Source: Roseovarius confluentis
GTDB lineage: Bacteria > Pseudomonadota > Alphaproteobacteria > Rhodobacterales > Rhodobacteraceae
Assembly (NCBI RefSeq): GCF_002917925.1
Contig: NZ_PPFE01000003.1
Location: 124,001 to 188,000, forward strand
Length of the DNA: 64,000 bases
Reading direction: 5' to 3'
Each line of letters opens with the position of its first letter. Position 1 is the first letter of the stretch. The notes beneath the pieces are model-generated. The model saw only the letters and a program-made list of their open reading frames with translations. It ran no database searches and was not told the origin of the DNA. The position numbers and the translations under genes were made by a program. Of the stretch, positions 9,931-19,063 are shown in pieces.

Positions 9931-10542
9931 TCAGCGTGCAAGGTTGCAGCAGCCTGTGAGGTAGGTGACACCGGACTCTTCGGTGACGAAGAGATCGACG
10001 CTCATTCCATAAAAACGGTCGGACATGCCGTCGGTGCAGGCGTCACGCTGGAACATGAAGGTAAAGACCTGGGTTTGCGCCTGGCCGAAAATCGCATAGC
10101 GGTCGGTGCGGTTTTCAGAGGTGACGGGATCGAGAGTCGCGACAGAGATGGGATCGTCGTCCATGCGGTCGAGCGTGGCCGTGGAGGTCCTGGCAACATC
10201 GAGCGACCAGAACGGCTCGGTTCCGGCGCACATCAGCGGGCGGGGCAGCTGATCGTCCGGCTGATCCGGGCGTCGGTCCAGGAAGCGCAGGGCGACCCAG
10301 CCCGACGTCTCTTCCACATTGACGCGAGCCCATTCTCGGCTTTCGTCGAATGCGACGACTTCGATGAAGCGGGCGTCGGCGGTCAGCTTTGCGACGATGG
10401 AGTTTCCGACGCCGGGACCTGCGCGGACATTCAGGACGTCGTCAGGTGCGACGCCCGAGACATCGTAGAAGGCAGGTAGCGCCTGAGCATGGGCGAAGGT
10501 GGCGCACAGTAGAAGGGCACAGGTCGCGAGAAGTGTTCTCAT
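9931..10542 (-). CDS. Exported SH3-like domain protein
   Basis: A 203-residue protein with a signal peptide (MRTLLATCALLLCATFAHAQ) and a bacterial SH3-type segment (VLNVRAGPGVGNSIVAKL, then WARVNVEETSGWVALRFL), which often binds peptidoglycan or other cell-wall glycans. A C-terminal domain with paired Cys follows (MCAGTEPFWSLDV; TGCCNLAR at the end). The MCAGTEPFW segment resembles a widespread family of uncharacterised exported proteins. Its ATG overlaps the stop of the upstream permease gene (ATGA), so the two are translationally coupled. Exact role unknown. Confidence 0.85.
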   Translation of the reverse strand: MRTLLATCALLLCATFAHAQALPAFYDVSGVAPDDVLNVRAGPGVGNSIVAKLTADARFIEVVAFDESREWARVNVEETSGWVALRFLDRRPDQPDDQLPRPLMCAGTEPFWSLDVARTSTATLDRMDDDPISVATLDPVTSENRTDRYAIFGQAQTQVFTFMFQRDACTDGMSDRFYGMSVDLFVTEESGVTYLTGCCNLAR

Positions 10543-11360
10543 CTGCGGGCGTACCAACTGCTGGAGGCGAATTGCCGGGTGTAGAATTCCGCCAGTAGCC
10601 CGATGACGAGAAGAACGCAGCCTACGATAACCGCGTATTCGACACTGGTGTTGCGCGGGAAGTAGTTGGCGAAGACGTACCCACGGCACTGATCGATGGC
10701 GTGAAAGAGCGGGTTCCAATCGAACATCGCCAGCATGTAGCCGGGCAGCGTATTGGCGACGAAAAGCTTGCCCGAGGCGATCATGTTGGCCCGGGTATAG
10801 ACGATCTGGATCAGGTTCACGGCGGTCGGGAACCACGGCTTGGCCGCCATGACCAGCAGACCCACGCCGCAGCCGGTGAACCAGGCCAGCAACAGCATTC
10901 CGAAGGCGCCGATGGGATCGGCGATCTCGATCCGTTGAAAGGCGGTGTGATAGATGAACAGGATCACCAGGGCCGACAGGACCTGTATGTAAAGGGAGCC
11001 AAGCGCGGCGGAGGTGATCGATATGATCGTGTTCATCGGCGCGTGCTGCATCATCGGCGATGACGGGCCCGCCGCACCCGCCACGGCGCCCAGCGCCTTG
11101 ACGTGGGTAAGGTAGAGAAACACGCCGGACATCATGTAGAGCAGGAAGTCGCCGCGCAGCTTGGCCCCGCGCAGGCCAAGGACCGAGAACATGAAGTAGA
11201 AGGCAAGAACGAAGATGATCGCGGTGCTGATGTTGAGGAAAAGCGCCATGAACGCGTTGCCATGCGCGCTGCGCACGTCGCGGACCGTAGTATGATAGAT
11301 CAGCTCGCAAATCGTCATGATGGACGAAAGAACCGATTTCTTGCGCGTATTCTGGAACAT
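10539..11360 (-). CDS. Polysaccharide-export ABC transporter permease (KpsM/ABC-2 type)
   Basis: A 273-residue inner-membrane protein with about six hydrophobic segments and the ABC-2 layout of capsule/O-antigen exporters (KpsM, RkpT2). Start at 11360 (MFQNTRKKSV) is preferred because known relatives begin with such a short basic leader; the frame is open to 11447. It would form the channel through which a glycan crosses the inner membrane. The partner ATPase (KpsT-like) is not in this window. It overlaps the SH3-protein gene by 4 nt and is divergent from cysQ. Sugar-nucleotide and transferase genes follow on the other strand, supporting a glycan role. Confidence 0.85.
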   Translation of the reverse strand: MFQNTRKKSVLSSIMTICELIYHTTVRDVRSAHGNAFMALFLNISTAIIFVLAFYFMFSVLGLRGAKLRGDFLLYMMSGVFLYLTHVKALGAVAGAAGPSSPMMQHAPMNTIISITSAALGSLYIQVLSALVILFIYHTAFQRIEIADPIGAFGMLLLAWFTGCGVGLLVMAAKPWFPTAVNLIQIVYTRANMIASGKLFVANTLPGYMLAMFDWNPLFHAIDQCRGYVFANYFPRNTSVEYAVIVGCVLLVIGLLAEFYTRQFASSSWYARR

Positions 11361-11499
11361 GACCTGTCTGAAGCAACCGCCTTGTTGTGAAATTCTCGCA
11401 CGGAATTCTTGCTGTCCCGTTAGTGACATATCATAAGGGGCGCGCATCAGTCCCGCAACAAACGCCTTTGTGCGTTGGACAAAAGAATTGGAGCAGGCA

Positions 11500-12297
11500 T
11501 TGGATTACGACAATCTTGTCACGGTCATGCGGAGGCTGGCGCTGGAAGCCGGCGACCGGATCATGGAGATCTACGACATGGACGATTTCGACGTGAAGGT
11601 GAAATCGGATGACAGCCCTGTCACCGCGGCGGACGAGGCGGCGGACAAGATCATCTCGGACGGCCTGCGGGCGACGTTTCCCGATGTGGCCCTGATCACC
11701 GAGGAACAGGTCGCGACCCATGGCGAGCAGGCCGACACGTTCCTGATCGTCGATCCGCTGGACGGAACCAAGGAATTCATCCATCGGCGCGGCGATTTCA
11801 CCGTCAACATCGCCTATGTCGAGAACGGCGTGCCGACGCGCGGCGTGGTCTATGCGCCGGCCAAGGGACGGATGTTCTTTACCCGCGCCGACGGGGTTTC
11901 GGTGGAGGAAACCGGACCCTTCGCACGGCACAGGTCGGGCGCGCTGAAAAAGATCAGGGTGTCCGATCCGGACAACGCGGCGCTGATGGTCGTGGCCAGC
12001 AAGTCGCACCGCGACCAGGCGACGGATGATTACATCAACAAATATGCCGTGAGAGACATGAAAAGCGCCGGATCCTCGCTGAAGTTCTGCCTGATCGCGA
12101 CGGGAGAGGCAGACATCTATCCGCGCCTTGGCCGGACCATGGAATGGGATACCGCCGCCGGGCACGCGGTGCTGTTGGGCGCCGGGGGCCAGGTGGTGCG
12201 ATTCGATGACCAGACACCGCTTCGCTATGGCAAGGAGGCTTACGCCAACCCGTTCTTCATTGCCTATGCGCCCAAGGTGGAGCTGAAGCCCGCCTGA
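11500..12297 (+). CDS. cysQ: 3'(2'),5'-bisphosphate nucleotidase CysQ
   Basis: Mg-dependent phosphatase of the inositol-monophosphatase fold that converts PAP, the by-product of PAPS use, to AMP. Metal-site motifs are DDSPVTAADEAAD, ITEEQ, DPLDGTKEF and the late MEWDTAAGHAVL. I place the start at TTG 11500, with GGAG 6 nt upstream, giving 265 residues; a GTG at 11470 is an alternative. Its last base is the first base of kdsB (TGATG), so the pair is coupled. Position in a locus with a sulfotransferase suggests it recycles PAP released during glycan sulfation, besides its role in sulfate assimilation. Confidence 0.93.
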   Translation: MDYDNLVTVMRRLALEAGDRIMEIYDMDDFDVKVKSDDSPVTAADEAADKIISDGLRATFPDVALITEEQVATHGEQADTFLIVDPLDGTKEFIHRRGDFTVNIAYVENGVPTRGVVYAPAKGRMFFTRADGVSVEETGPFARHRSGALKKIRVSDPDNAALMVVASKSHRDQATDDYINKYAVRDMKSAGSSLKFCLIATGEADIYPRLGRTMEWDTAAGHAVLLGAGGQVVRFDDQTPLRYGKEAYANPFFIAYAPKVELKPA

Positions 12298-13097
12298 TGA
12301 GTGTGTTGGTGGTCATCCCGGCACGCTATGCCTCGAGCCGCTATCCGGGCAAACCGTTGGCCGTTCTGCGTGGTGCGGATGGCACGGAAAAGAGCCTGAT
12401 CGAACGCAGTTGGCTTGCGGCCACGAGTGTCTCGGGTGTCGACCGGGTGGTCGTGGCCACGGATGACACGCGGATCGAGCAGGCGGCACGCGGTTTTGGT
12501 GCCGAGGTCGTGATGACCTCGCCGGACTGCGCCAACGGGACGGAACGCTGTGCCGATGCGCTGCGAAATCTTGGTGGCGATTACGAGATCGTGGTGAACT
12601 TGCAGGGTGACGCGCCGCTGACCCCGCATTGGTTCGTCGAGAACCTGATCGCGGGAATGCGCGAAAACCCGGAAACCGATGTGGCCACACCGGTGCTGCG
12701 CTGCGACGGCCGGGCGCTGAATGGTTTCCTGGAAGATCGCGCGAATGGCCGGGTCGGCGGCACGACGGCGGTTTTTGGCCAATCGCGCCACGCGCTCTAT
12801 TTTTCGAAGGAAGTGGTGCCCTATACGTCGCGTGTGTACGGCGACGGGGAAGAGACGCCGGTGTTTCACCATGTGGGGGTCTATGCCTACAGGCCCGATG
12901 CATTATATGCTTACGGCACTTGGCCGGCTGGCCCTCTGGAGACGCTGGAAGGGCTTGAACAACTACGCTTCCTCGAGAACCGGCGGTCGATCCTGTGTGT
13001 CGAGGTCGAGGCGCGCGGCCGACAATTCTGGGAACTTAACAACCCGGAAGATATTGAAAGGATAGAAGGCATGATGCGGGATATGCACATGTCATGA
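12297..13097 (+). CDS. kdsB: 3-deoxy-manno-octulosonate cytidylyltransferase (CMP-Kdo synthetase)
   Basis: Transfers CMP from CTP to Kdo, the activated sugar needed for lipid A-Kdo and for the Kdo linker of group 2 capsules. 266 residues, about usual length. The N-terminal nucleotide-binding motif is VVIPARYASSRYPGKPL. NLQGDAP, the V-Y-RP pattern and the C-terminal ELNNPEDIERIE are family features. The start overlaps the cysQ stop by one base. The neighbouring KpsM-like permease raises the possibility that this copy serves capsule as well as LPS. Confidence 0.96.
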   Translation: MSVLVVIPARYASSRYPGKPLAVLRGADGTEKSLIERSWLAATSVSGVDRVVVATDDTRIEQAARGFGAEVVMTSPDCANGTERCADALRNLGGDYEIVVNLQGDAPLTPHWFVENLIAGMRENPETDVATPVLRCDGRALNGFLEDRANGRVGGTTAVFGQSRHALYFSKEVVPYTSRVYGDGEETPVFHHVGVYAYRPDALYAYGTWPAGPLETLEGLEQLRFLENRRSILCVEVEARGRQFWELNNPEDIERIEGMMRDMHMS

Positions 13098-13215
13098 GCA
13101 GATCGAAGAAAAGGCGCCGCCTAGTGTCGGTTTGCCGCTTCGGACCGCTTGTGTTCCGGTCTGAGACGTGGGCCTTTTCGATTGTGTTGCCAGGAAAGCG
13201 GCAAAGGAGTTCTAG

Positions 13216-14115
13216 ATGCGCAAGAAACTGACAAAGGCGATTTTTCCCGTCGCGGGGCTGGGAACGCGATTCTTGCCGGCAACCAAATCGGTTCCGAAAG
13301 AGATCATGACGCTGGTCGACCGCCCGCTGGTGCAATACGCCATCGACGAGGCGCGCGAAGCAGGTATCAAGGAATTCATCTTTGTCACGTCCCGCGGCAA
13401 GGGCGCGCTGGAGGATTATTTCGACAATGCGCCGCAGCTTGAGCAGGAGTTGCGCAAGAAGGGCAAAGACGAGCTTCTGGAAATTCTGAAGTCGACCAAC
13501 ATGGACAGCGGCGAGATCGCCTATACCCGGCAGAACAAGGCGCTGGGCCTGGGCCACGCCGTGTGGTGCGCGCGGCGCCTTATCGGCAACGAGCCTTTCG
13601 CGGTGATCCTGCCCGACGATGTGATCGCGGCGGAAAAGTCCTGCCTGGCGCAGATGGCCGAGGCGTTCAAGGAAACCGACGGCGAGAACAACATGGTCGC
13701 CGCCATGGAGGTGCCCGAGGACAAGGCGTCGGCCTATGGTGTGCTGGACGTGAAGGAGGATATGGGCCGGATCGTTTCGACCAAGGGCATGGTGGAGAAA
13801 CCCGCCCCCGGCGAGCAGCCATCGAACCTGGCCGTGATCGGGCGCTATATCCTGACGCCGACGGTTTTGCAGAAACTGAACAAGAAACAGACCGGCGCCG
13901 GCGGAGAGATCCAGCTGACGGATGCCATTGACGCGGCCCGGGGCGAAGGCGAAGAGGTCCTGGGGTATCGGTTCGAGGGTGAACGGTTCGACTGCGGCTC
14001 GAAGTCCGGGTTCCTTCAGGCGACAGTGGCCTTTGCGTTGAACCGGCCCGAGTTGCGCGACGACCTGCTGAACTATATCACGGATGTGGTGCAGCCCGCC
14101 AAGGCCGCGCAATAA
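13216..14115 (+). CDS. galU: UTP-glucose-1-phosphate uridylyltransferase
   Basis: Makes UDP-glucose from UTP and glucose-1-phosphate for exopolysaccharide, LPS and glucan synthesis. 299 residues. The N-terminal signature is FPVAGLGTRFLPATKSVPKE, with LPDDVI, and GEIQLTDAI and RFDCGSKSGFL near the C-terminus, all typical of GalU. An AAAGGAG ribosome site precedes the ATG. A 118-nt leader separates it from kdsB and holds a short imperfect hairpin (near GACCGCTTGTGTTCCGGTC). galE follows after 19 nt, so galU and galE form an operon. Confidence 0.97.
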   Translation: MRKKLTKAIFPVAGLGTRFLPATKSVPKEIMTLVDRPLVQYAIDEAREAGIKEFIFVTSRGKGALEDYFDNAPQLEQELRKKGKDELLEILKSTNMDSGEIAYTRQNKALGLGHAVWCARRLIGNEPFAVILPDDVIAAEKSCLAQMAEAFKETDGENNMVAAMEVPEDKASAYGVLDVKEDMGRIVSTKGMVEKPAPGEQPSNLAVIGRYILTPTVLQKLNKKQTGAGGEIQLTDAIDAARGEGEEVLGYRFEGERFDCGSKSGFLQATVAFALNRPELRDDLLNYITDVVQPAKAAQ

Positions 14116-14134
14116 CGAAGGAGTGCGGCGCCCC

Positions 14135-15118
14135 TTGCCTAATGTTCTTGTCACCGGCGGCGCGGGCTATATCGGTTCGCATGCCTGCAAGGCGCTGGCA
14201 GGTGCCGGCTATACCCCCGTTACCTATGACAACCTGAGCACTGGTTGGGCGGACGCCGTGAAGTTCGGCCCGTTCGAGCAGGGCGACCTGCGTGATCGGG
14301 CGCGGCTGGACGCGGTGTTTGCGGCCTACCAGCCCATCGCGGTGCTGCATTTCGGGGCGCTGAGCCAGGTGGGCGAGAGCATGCGCGAGCCGGGCCTCTA
14401 TTGGGATAACAACGTCACGGGCTCGTTGGTTCTGCTTGAGGCGGCGGTGGCGGCGGGCTGCGAACGGTTCGTATTTTCCTCGACCTGTGCCACCTATGGC
14501 GATCAGGATAACGTCGTGCTGAACGAGGACAGCCCGCAGGCCCCGATCAACGCATATGGCGGGTCGAAGCGGGCGATCGAGAACATGCTGCGTGATTTCG
14601 AGGCGGCACACGGGTTGCGGCACGTGATCTTTCGGTATTTCAACGTGGCCGGGGCGGACCCCGAGGCCGAGGTGGGCGAGTTCCACCAGCCGGAAACGCA
14701 CCTTGTGCCGCTGATCCTGGACGCGATCGACGGCAAGCGCGACGCGCTGACGATATTCGGCACGGATTACGACACGCCCGACGGTACGTGCATACGCGAT
14801 TACGTGCATGTCTGTGACCTGGTGGATGCGCATGTGCTGGGCTTGAAATGGCTGGAGGACGACAAGGGCAGCCGGGTGTTCAACCTTGGGACCGGAAGCG
14901 GTTTCTCGGTGCGCGAAGTGGTGGAGCATGCGCGCAGCATCACGAACAAGGAGGTGCCCGTTGTCGAAGGTCTGCGGCGGCCGGGGGACTGTACCAAGCT
15001 GGTGTCGGGCTCGGAGCGGGCGGTGTCGGAGCTGGGCTGGACTCCGGGCCGCTCGACCCTGGACGAGATGATCCGCGATGCGTGGCGGTGGCATCAAACT
15101 GGACATTACGAAAAATAA
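14135..15118 (+). CDS. galE: UDP-glucose 4-epimerase
   Basis: NAD-dependent short-chain epimerase interconverting UDP-glucose and UDP-galactose. 327 residues from the TTG at 14135, which follows AAGGAG by about 11 nt; upstream codons in the frame run back into galU and lack a site. The Rossmann motif is VTGGAGYIGSHACKAL. The catalytic Ser/Tyr-Lys is in FSSTCATYGD and YGGSKRAIE. The C-terminal region has KLVSGSERAVSELGW. Immediately downstream are glycosyltransferases, which suggests the product feeds a galactose-containing surface glycan. Confidence 0.95.
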   Translation: MPNVLVTGGAGYIGSHACKALAGAGYTPVTYDNLSTGWADAVKFGPFEQGDLRDRARLDAVFAAYQPIAVLHFGALSQVGESMREPGLYWDNNVTGSLVLLEAAVAAGCERFVFSSTCATYGDQDNVVLNEDSPQAPINAYGGSKRAIENMLRDFEAAHGLRHVIFRYFNVAGADPEAEVGEFHQPETHLVPLILDAIDGKRDALTIFGTDYDTPDGTCIRDYVHVCDLVDAHVLGLKWLEDDKGSRVFNLGTGSGFSVREVVEHARSITNKEVPVVEGLRRPGDCTKLVSGSERAVSELGWTPGRSTLDEMIRDAWRWHQTGHYEK

Positions 15119-15157
15119 CGCCGACCCTGAGGTCGAAGGAAGGGTCAGGCAGGACGA

Positions 15158-16180
15158 ATGAGCGTGCTGTTGCAAGCATGGGAGGCGTACAGGCTTCGGT
15201 GGAAGCGCCGGCGCCTGTTGTTTCGCGCGCTGCGCAAGCGGCGGCAGTTGCGCCCGGTTGTGGATCGCACCGACCGGATCGCGCCGGGAGACATCCTGTG
15301 CTTTTCCACCGTGCGGAACGAGGCGGTGCGCCTGCCGTTCTTCCTGCAGCATCACCGCGCGCTGGGCGTGCGACATTTCCTGTTCGTGGACAATGACAGC
15401 GACGACGGCACGCGCGACTATCTGAAGGCGCAGGAGGATGTTTCCCTGTGGTGGACGCAGGCCAGCTACAAGCTGTCGCGCTTTGGCGTCGATTGGCTGA
15501 CATGGTTGCAGATGCGGCACGGGCACGGGCATTGGTGCCTGACGCTGGATGCAGACGAGATCCTGATCTATCCGCATCACGAAACGCGCCCTTTGCCTGC
15601 GCTGGTCGAAAGGCTGGAGCAATCGGAGCGTGACTCGTTCGGGGTGCTGATGCTGGACATGTATCCCAAGGGGCCGCTGGCGCAGCATGACTATGCTGCC
15701 GGGGCAGATCCGTTCGAGCGGCTGTGCTGGTTCGACGGCGGGAATTACATGATCCAGAAAAAGCCTGACCTGCATAACCTCTGGATCCAGGGGGGTGTGC
15801 GGGCGCGGAAGTTCTTTGCCGACCGGCCCGAGCGGGCGCCGACGATGGGCAAGATGCCCTTGGTGAAATGGAACCGACGCTATGCCTATGTCAGCAGCGC
15901 GCACTCGCTGTTGCCCCGTCGGCTGAACCGAGTTTACGACGAGGACGGTGGCGAGCGTCTGTCGGGGGTCTTGCTGCATACGAAGTTTCTGAACACGGTG
16001 GTGGACCGGTCCGCCGAGGAAAAGCAGCGGCAGGAGCATTTTGCCAACAGCGACCTTTACGACAGCTACTATGACGCGCTGACCGGGAACCCCGATCTTT
16101 GGTGCCCAGCCTCGACGCGGCTGATCGGATGGCGGCAGCTGGAGGCGATGGGCCTGATGTCAAAGGGCAATTGGATCTGA
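15158..16180 (+). CDS. Glycosyltransferase family 2-like protein (first of a tandem pair)
   Basis: A 340-residue cytosolic transferase of the Glyco_tranf_2_4 type. A basic N-terminus (RWKRRRLLFRALRKRR) may associate with membrane phospholipid. The catalytic region has STVRNEAVRLPFFLQHHR, FVDNDSDDGTRDYL and the metal site LDADEILIY. The C-terminal part has LDMYPKGPL, WIQGGVRARKFFADR and MGLMSKGNW. The next gene shares all of these blocks in the same order, so the two are tandem duplicates. Donor and acceptor are unknown. Confidence 0.85.
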   Translation: MSVLLQAWEAYRLRWKRRRLLFRALRKRRQLRPVVDRTDRIAPGDILCFSTVRNEAVRLPFFLQHHRALGVRHFLFVDNDSDDGTRDYLKAQEDVSLWWTQASYKLSRFGVDWLTWLQMRHGHGHWCLTLDADEILIYPHHETRPLPALVERLEQSERDSFGVLMLDMYPKGPLAQHDYAAGADPFERLCWFDGGNYMIQKKPDLHNLWIQGGVRARKFFADRPERAPTMGKMPLVKWNRRYAYVSSAHSLLPRRLNRVYDEDGGERLSGVLLHTKFLNTVVDRSAEEKQRQEHFANSDLYDSYYDALTGNPDLWCPASTRLIGWRQLEAMGLMSKGNWI

Positions 16181-16338
16181 GGGCCAGAATTGATTGCGTT
16201 TTGGAAACAATCTCTTATACCGATTGAAGGGGAACGGAACCGGCCTTTGCGGCGGTGTACCATTTTGGAAAAGAATGTATTAACACGATGCGTGTATGGT
16301 GGCGGCTGGTCAGTCCGGTGGCCCAGAGGATGTGAGTA

Positions 16339-17349
16339 GTGAGTTTGTTGCAGTCATATGCCATGCGGCTGCGCCGGAAGCGGCACAGGGTGCGCGCATT
16401 TCGCAAACATTTCTCGCTCAAGCCCGTGGTGGATCGCACGCGAAAGATCCGGCCTGGCGACATCCTTCTGTTCAGTACGATGCGCGACGAGTTCGTGCGC
16501 CTGCCGTTCTTTTTGCAGTATTACCGCAACCTTGGCGTTTCGCATTTCCTGATCGTGGACAACGACAGCACCGATGGCGGGCGCGAGTTCATGGCCGACC
16601 AGGAGGATGTGTCGATCTGGACCACCAAGGCCAGCTACAAGGGGTCAAAGTTCGGGGTCGACTGGCTGAACTGGTTGCAGCGCAAGTATGGCCACGGGCA
16701 CTGGACGCTGGTGGTCGATCCCGACGAGCTTTTCATCTATCCGTTCTGCGACACGCGCCCCATTCGGGCGCTGACCGACTGGCTGGACACCAGTCAGGTC
16801 AAATCCTTTGGCGCGATGCTGTTGGATATGTATCCCAAGGGGCGCATCGACGACGTGCGATATTTGCCCGGACAGGACCCGTTGGAGGTTGCGGGATGGT
16901 TCGACCCCGGCAATTACGTGATCCAGAAGAATCGGCAATACGGCAACCTGTGGATCCAGGGCGGGCCGCGCAGCCGGGTGTTCTTTGCCGACCGGCCCAA
17001 GAAGGCGCCGGCGCTGAACAAGACGCCGCTGGTGCGGTGGGACAAGCGGTACACCTATATCAGCTCGACCCACACGCTTTTGCCGCGGGGGCTGAACCTG
17101 ACCTATGATGAATGGGGCGGGGAAAAGGCCAGCGGGATCCTGCTGCACGCGAAGTTCCTGAACACGTTTACCGCCAAGGCCGAGGAAGAGTTGCGGCGCG
17201 GTCAGCACTATGCCGGAAGTGTCGAATACAAATCATACGCCGAGAAATTTCAGGACAGTCCTGACCTTTGGTGCAAATGGTCGGAAAAATATATAAACTG
17301 GCGGCAATTAGAAATTCTTGGGCTGATGTCCAAGGGGAACTGGGCATGA
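16339..17349 (+). CDS. Glycosyltransferase family 2-like protein (second of a tandem pair)
   Basis: 336 residues starting at GTG. Same architecture as the preceding gene: basic leader (RLRRKRHRVRAFRKH), STMRDEFVRLPFFLQYYR, IVDNDSTDGGREF, VVDPDELFIYPF, LDMYPKGRI, WIQGGPRSRVFFADR, ILGLMSKGNWA. The metal-site motif is DPDE instead of the paralogue's DADE. A 158-nt gap separates the two, long enough for its own promoter. The copies have probably diverged to add different sugars or linkages to the same glycan; this is inference. Confidence 0.85.
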   Translation: MSLLQSYAMRLRRKRHRVRAFRKHFSLKPVVDRTRKIRPGDILLFSTMRDEFVRLPFFLQYYRNLGVSHFLIVDNDSTDGGREFMADQEDVSIWTTKASYKGSKFGVDWLNWLQRKYGHGHWTLVVDPDELFIYPFCDTRPIRALTDWLDTSQVKSFGAMLLDMYPKGRIDDVRYLPGQDPLEVAGWFDPGNYVIQKNRQYGNLWIQGGPRSRVFFADRPKKAPALNKTPLVRWDKRYTYISSTHTLLPRGLNLTYDEWGGEKASGILLHAKFLNTFTAKAEEELRRGQHYAGSVEYKSYAEKFQDSPDLWCKWSEKYINWRQLEILGLMSKGNWA

Positions 17350-17362
17350 GGATGGGCAGAGG

Positions 17363-19063
17363 GTGAGCGTCGGCATCATAATGCTGGTCCACACGGCCTT
17401 TGACCGGGCCGAGCAGGTGGCGCGCCATTGGGCCGCCTCGGGCTGTCCTCTGGTCATTCATGCCGACCGCAACGTGCCCAACGCGACCTACCGGAAATTC
17501 GTCAACGCCCTGTCGGACCTCGATCAAGTGGAATTCGCCAGGCGCCACCGCTGCGAGTGGGGGACATGGGGGCTGGTGGCGGCGACGCAGGAAGCGTCGG
17601 AAATCATGCTACAGAGTTTTCCGGATGTGCGGCACGTCTACCTTGCCTCCGGCTCCTGCTTGCCGCTGCGCCCGGTGCAGGAGCTGATCGACTATCTGGC
17701 AGAGCGGCCTCAGACGGATTTCATCGAAAGCGCGACGACGGCGGATGTGCCTTGGACGATCGGGGGGCTGGACCACGAGCGGTTCACCCTGCGCTTTCCG
17801 TTTTCGTGGCGGCGAAATCGCAAGCTGTTCGACCGTTATGTCCGCCTGCAACGCAAGATCGGTTACAAACGGCGCATTCCAAACGGGATCGTGCCGCATA
17901 TGGGCAGCCAGTGGTGGTGCCTGACGCGGCAGACCCTGTCGGCGATCCTGACGGACCCGGAGCGGGCGACCTATGACAGCTATTTCAAGCGGGTGTGGAT
18001 CCCGGACGAAAGCTATTTCCAGACGCTGGCAAGGCTCTATTCCCGGCAGATCGAAAGCCGGTCACTGACCCTGTCGAAGTTCGATTACCAGGGCAAGCCG
18101 CATATTTTCTACGACGATCACCTGCAACTGCTGCGGCGGTCCGATTGCTTCGTGGCGCGCAAGATCTGGCCCTTTGCCAATCGGCTCTACAATGCGTTCC
18201 TGACCGACGCGGCAGGCGCGATGAAGCGGACCGAGCCCAACCCCGGCAAGATCGACCGGATCTTTGCCAAGGCCGTGGAACGGCGTACCCGCGGGCGGCC
18301 CGGCCTGCTGATGCAGAGCCGGTTCCCAGTGGAGGGGCGCGAGAACGGGCTGACCTGTGCGCAATACTCGGTGTTCGAGGGGTTCAGCGACCTGTTCGAG
18401 AATTTCGAGCCGTGGCTGGCCAAGGTCACCGGCACGCGGGTGCACGGCCACTTGTTCGCACCGGAGCGCGCCGAGTTTTCCGACGGCCAGACCGTGATGA
18501 ACGGCGCGCTGAGCGACAGTGCGAAGTTGCGCGATTACAACCCTCAGGCGTTCCTCGCGAGCCTGATCTGGAACACGCGCGGCGAGCGGCAGTGTTTCCA
18601 GGTCGGACCGCGCGACCACATCGAGAAGATCGAGTGGTCGCTAGCCAAGGATCAGAACGCTCAGATCTCGGTGATTTCGGGCGCGTGGGCGGTGCCGCTG
18701 TTCAAGTCGAACATGAACTTCGCCGATATCCGGCAGGAGGCCGCGCTGTTGCAGCAGGTCGAAAGCAAGCACCTGGACGTTCTGCGGTCGCAGTGGGGCA
18801 AGGCGCGGGTGCGCATCTGGACCATGGCGGAATTCATCGAGGCCCCGATGGAACCCTTGCAGACGATCATCGACGAGATCGGCAAGCAAAGCGTGCATGG
18901 CCTGGCCGAGGTGCCCAAGATGGCCGACCTGACCGGGTTCGGGCAGTTCCTGCAGAACCTCAAGAATCAGGGGATGCATCCCTACCTGATGGGCGATTTC
19001 CCGGTGGAGCATCGCCTGCATGAGCCGCAGGGGCAGACGCGCAAACCCTACCTGGTGCGATAG
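17363..19063 (+). CDS. GT14 (core-2/I-branching) family beta-1,6-N-acetylglucosaminyltransferase-like protein
   Basis: A 566-residue protein starting at GTG. The N-terminal 280 residues match the Branch/GT14 fold: GIIMLVHTAFDRAEQVARH, CEWGTWGLVAATQEA, HVYLASGSCLPL, HMGSQWWCLTRQT and WIPDESYFQTLARL. The last 290 residues form a second domain that I recall as DUF5928 in Rhodobacteraceae; its role is unknown. The enzyme probably transfers a sugar such as GlcNAc or xylose to the locus glycan. It starts 13 nt after the second GT2-like gene, and its stop directly abuts the sulfotransferase ATG. Confidence 0.85.
   Translation: MSVGIIMLVHTAFDRAEQVARHWAASGCPLVIHADRNVPNATYRKFVNALSDLDQVEFARRHRCEWGTWGLVAATQEASEIMLQSFPDVRHVYLASGSCLPLRPVQELIDYLAERPQTDFIESATTADVPWTIGGLDHERFTLRFPFSWRRNRKLFDRYVRLQRKIGYKRRIPNGIVPHMGSQWWCLTRQTLSAILTDPERATYDSYFKRVWIPDESYFQTLARLYSRQIESRSLTLSKFDYQGKPHIFYDDHLQLLRRSDCFVARKIWPFANRLYNAFLTDAAGAMKRTEPNPGKIDRIFAKAVERRTRGRPGLLMQSRFPVEGRENGLTCAQYSVFEGFSDLFENFEPWLAKVTGTRVHGHLFAPERAEFSDGQTVMNGALSDSAKLRDYNPQAFLASLIWNTRGERQCFQVGPRDHIEKIEWSLAKDQNAQISVISGAWAVPLFKSNMNFADIRQEAALLQQVESKHLDVLRSQWGKARVRIWTMAEFIEAPMEPLQTIIDEIGKQSVHGLAEVPKMADLTGFGQFLQNLKNQGMHPYLMGDFPVEHRLHEPQGQTRKPYLVR

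Noticed and set aside
14078..16039. 653-codon reverse frame opposite galE and the first glycosyltransferase
   Set aside because: No family features; the forward genes have full motifs and ribosome sites.
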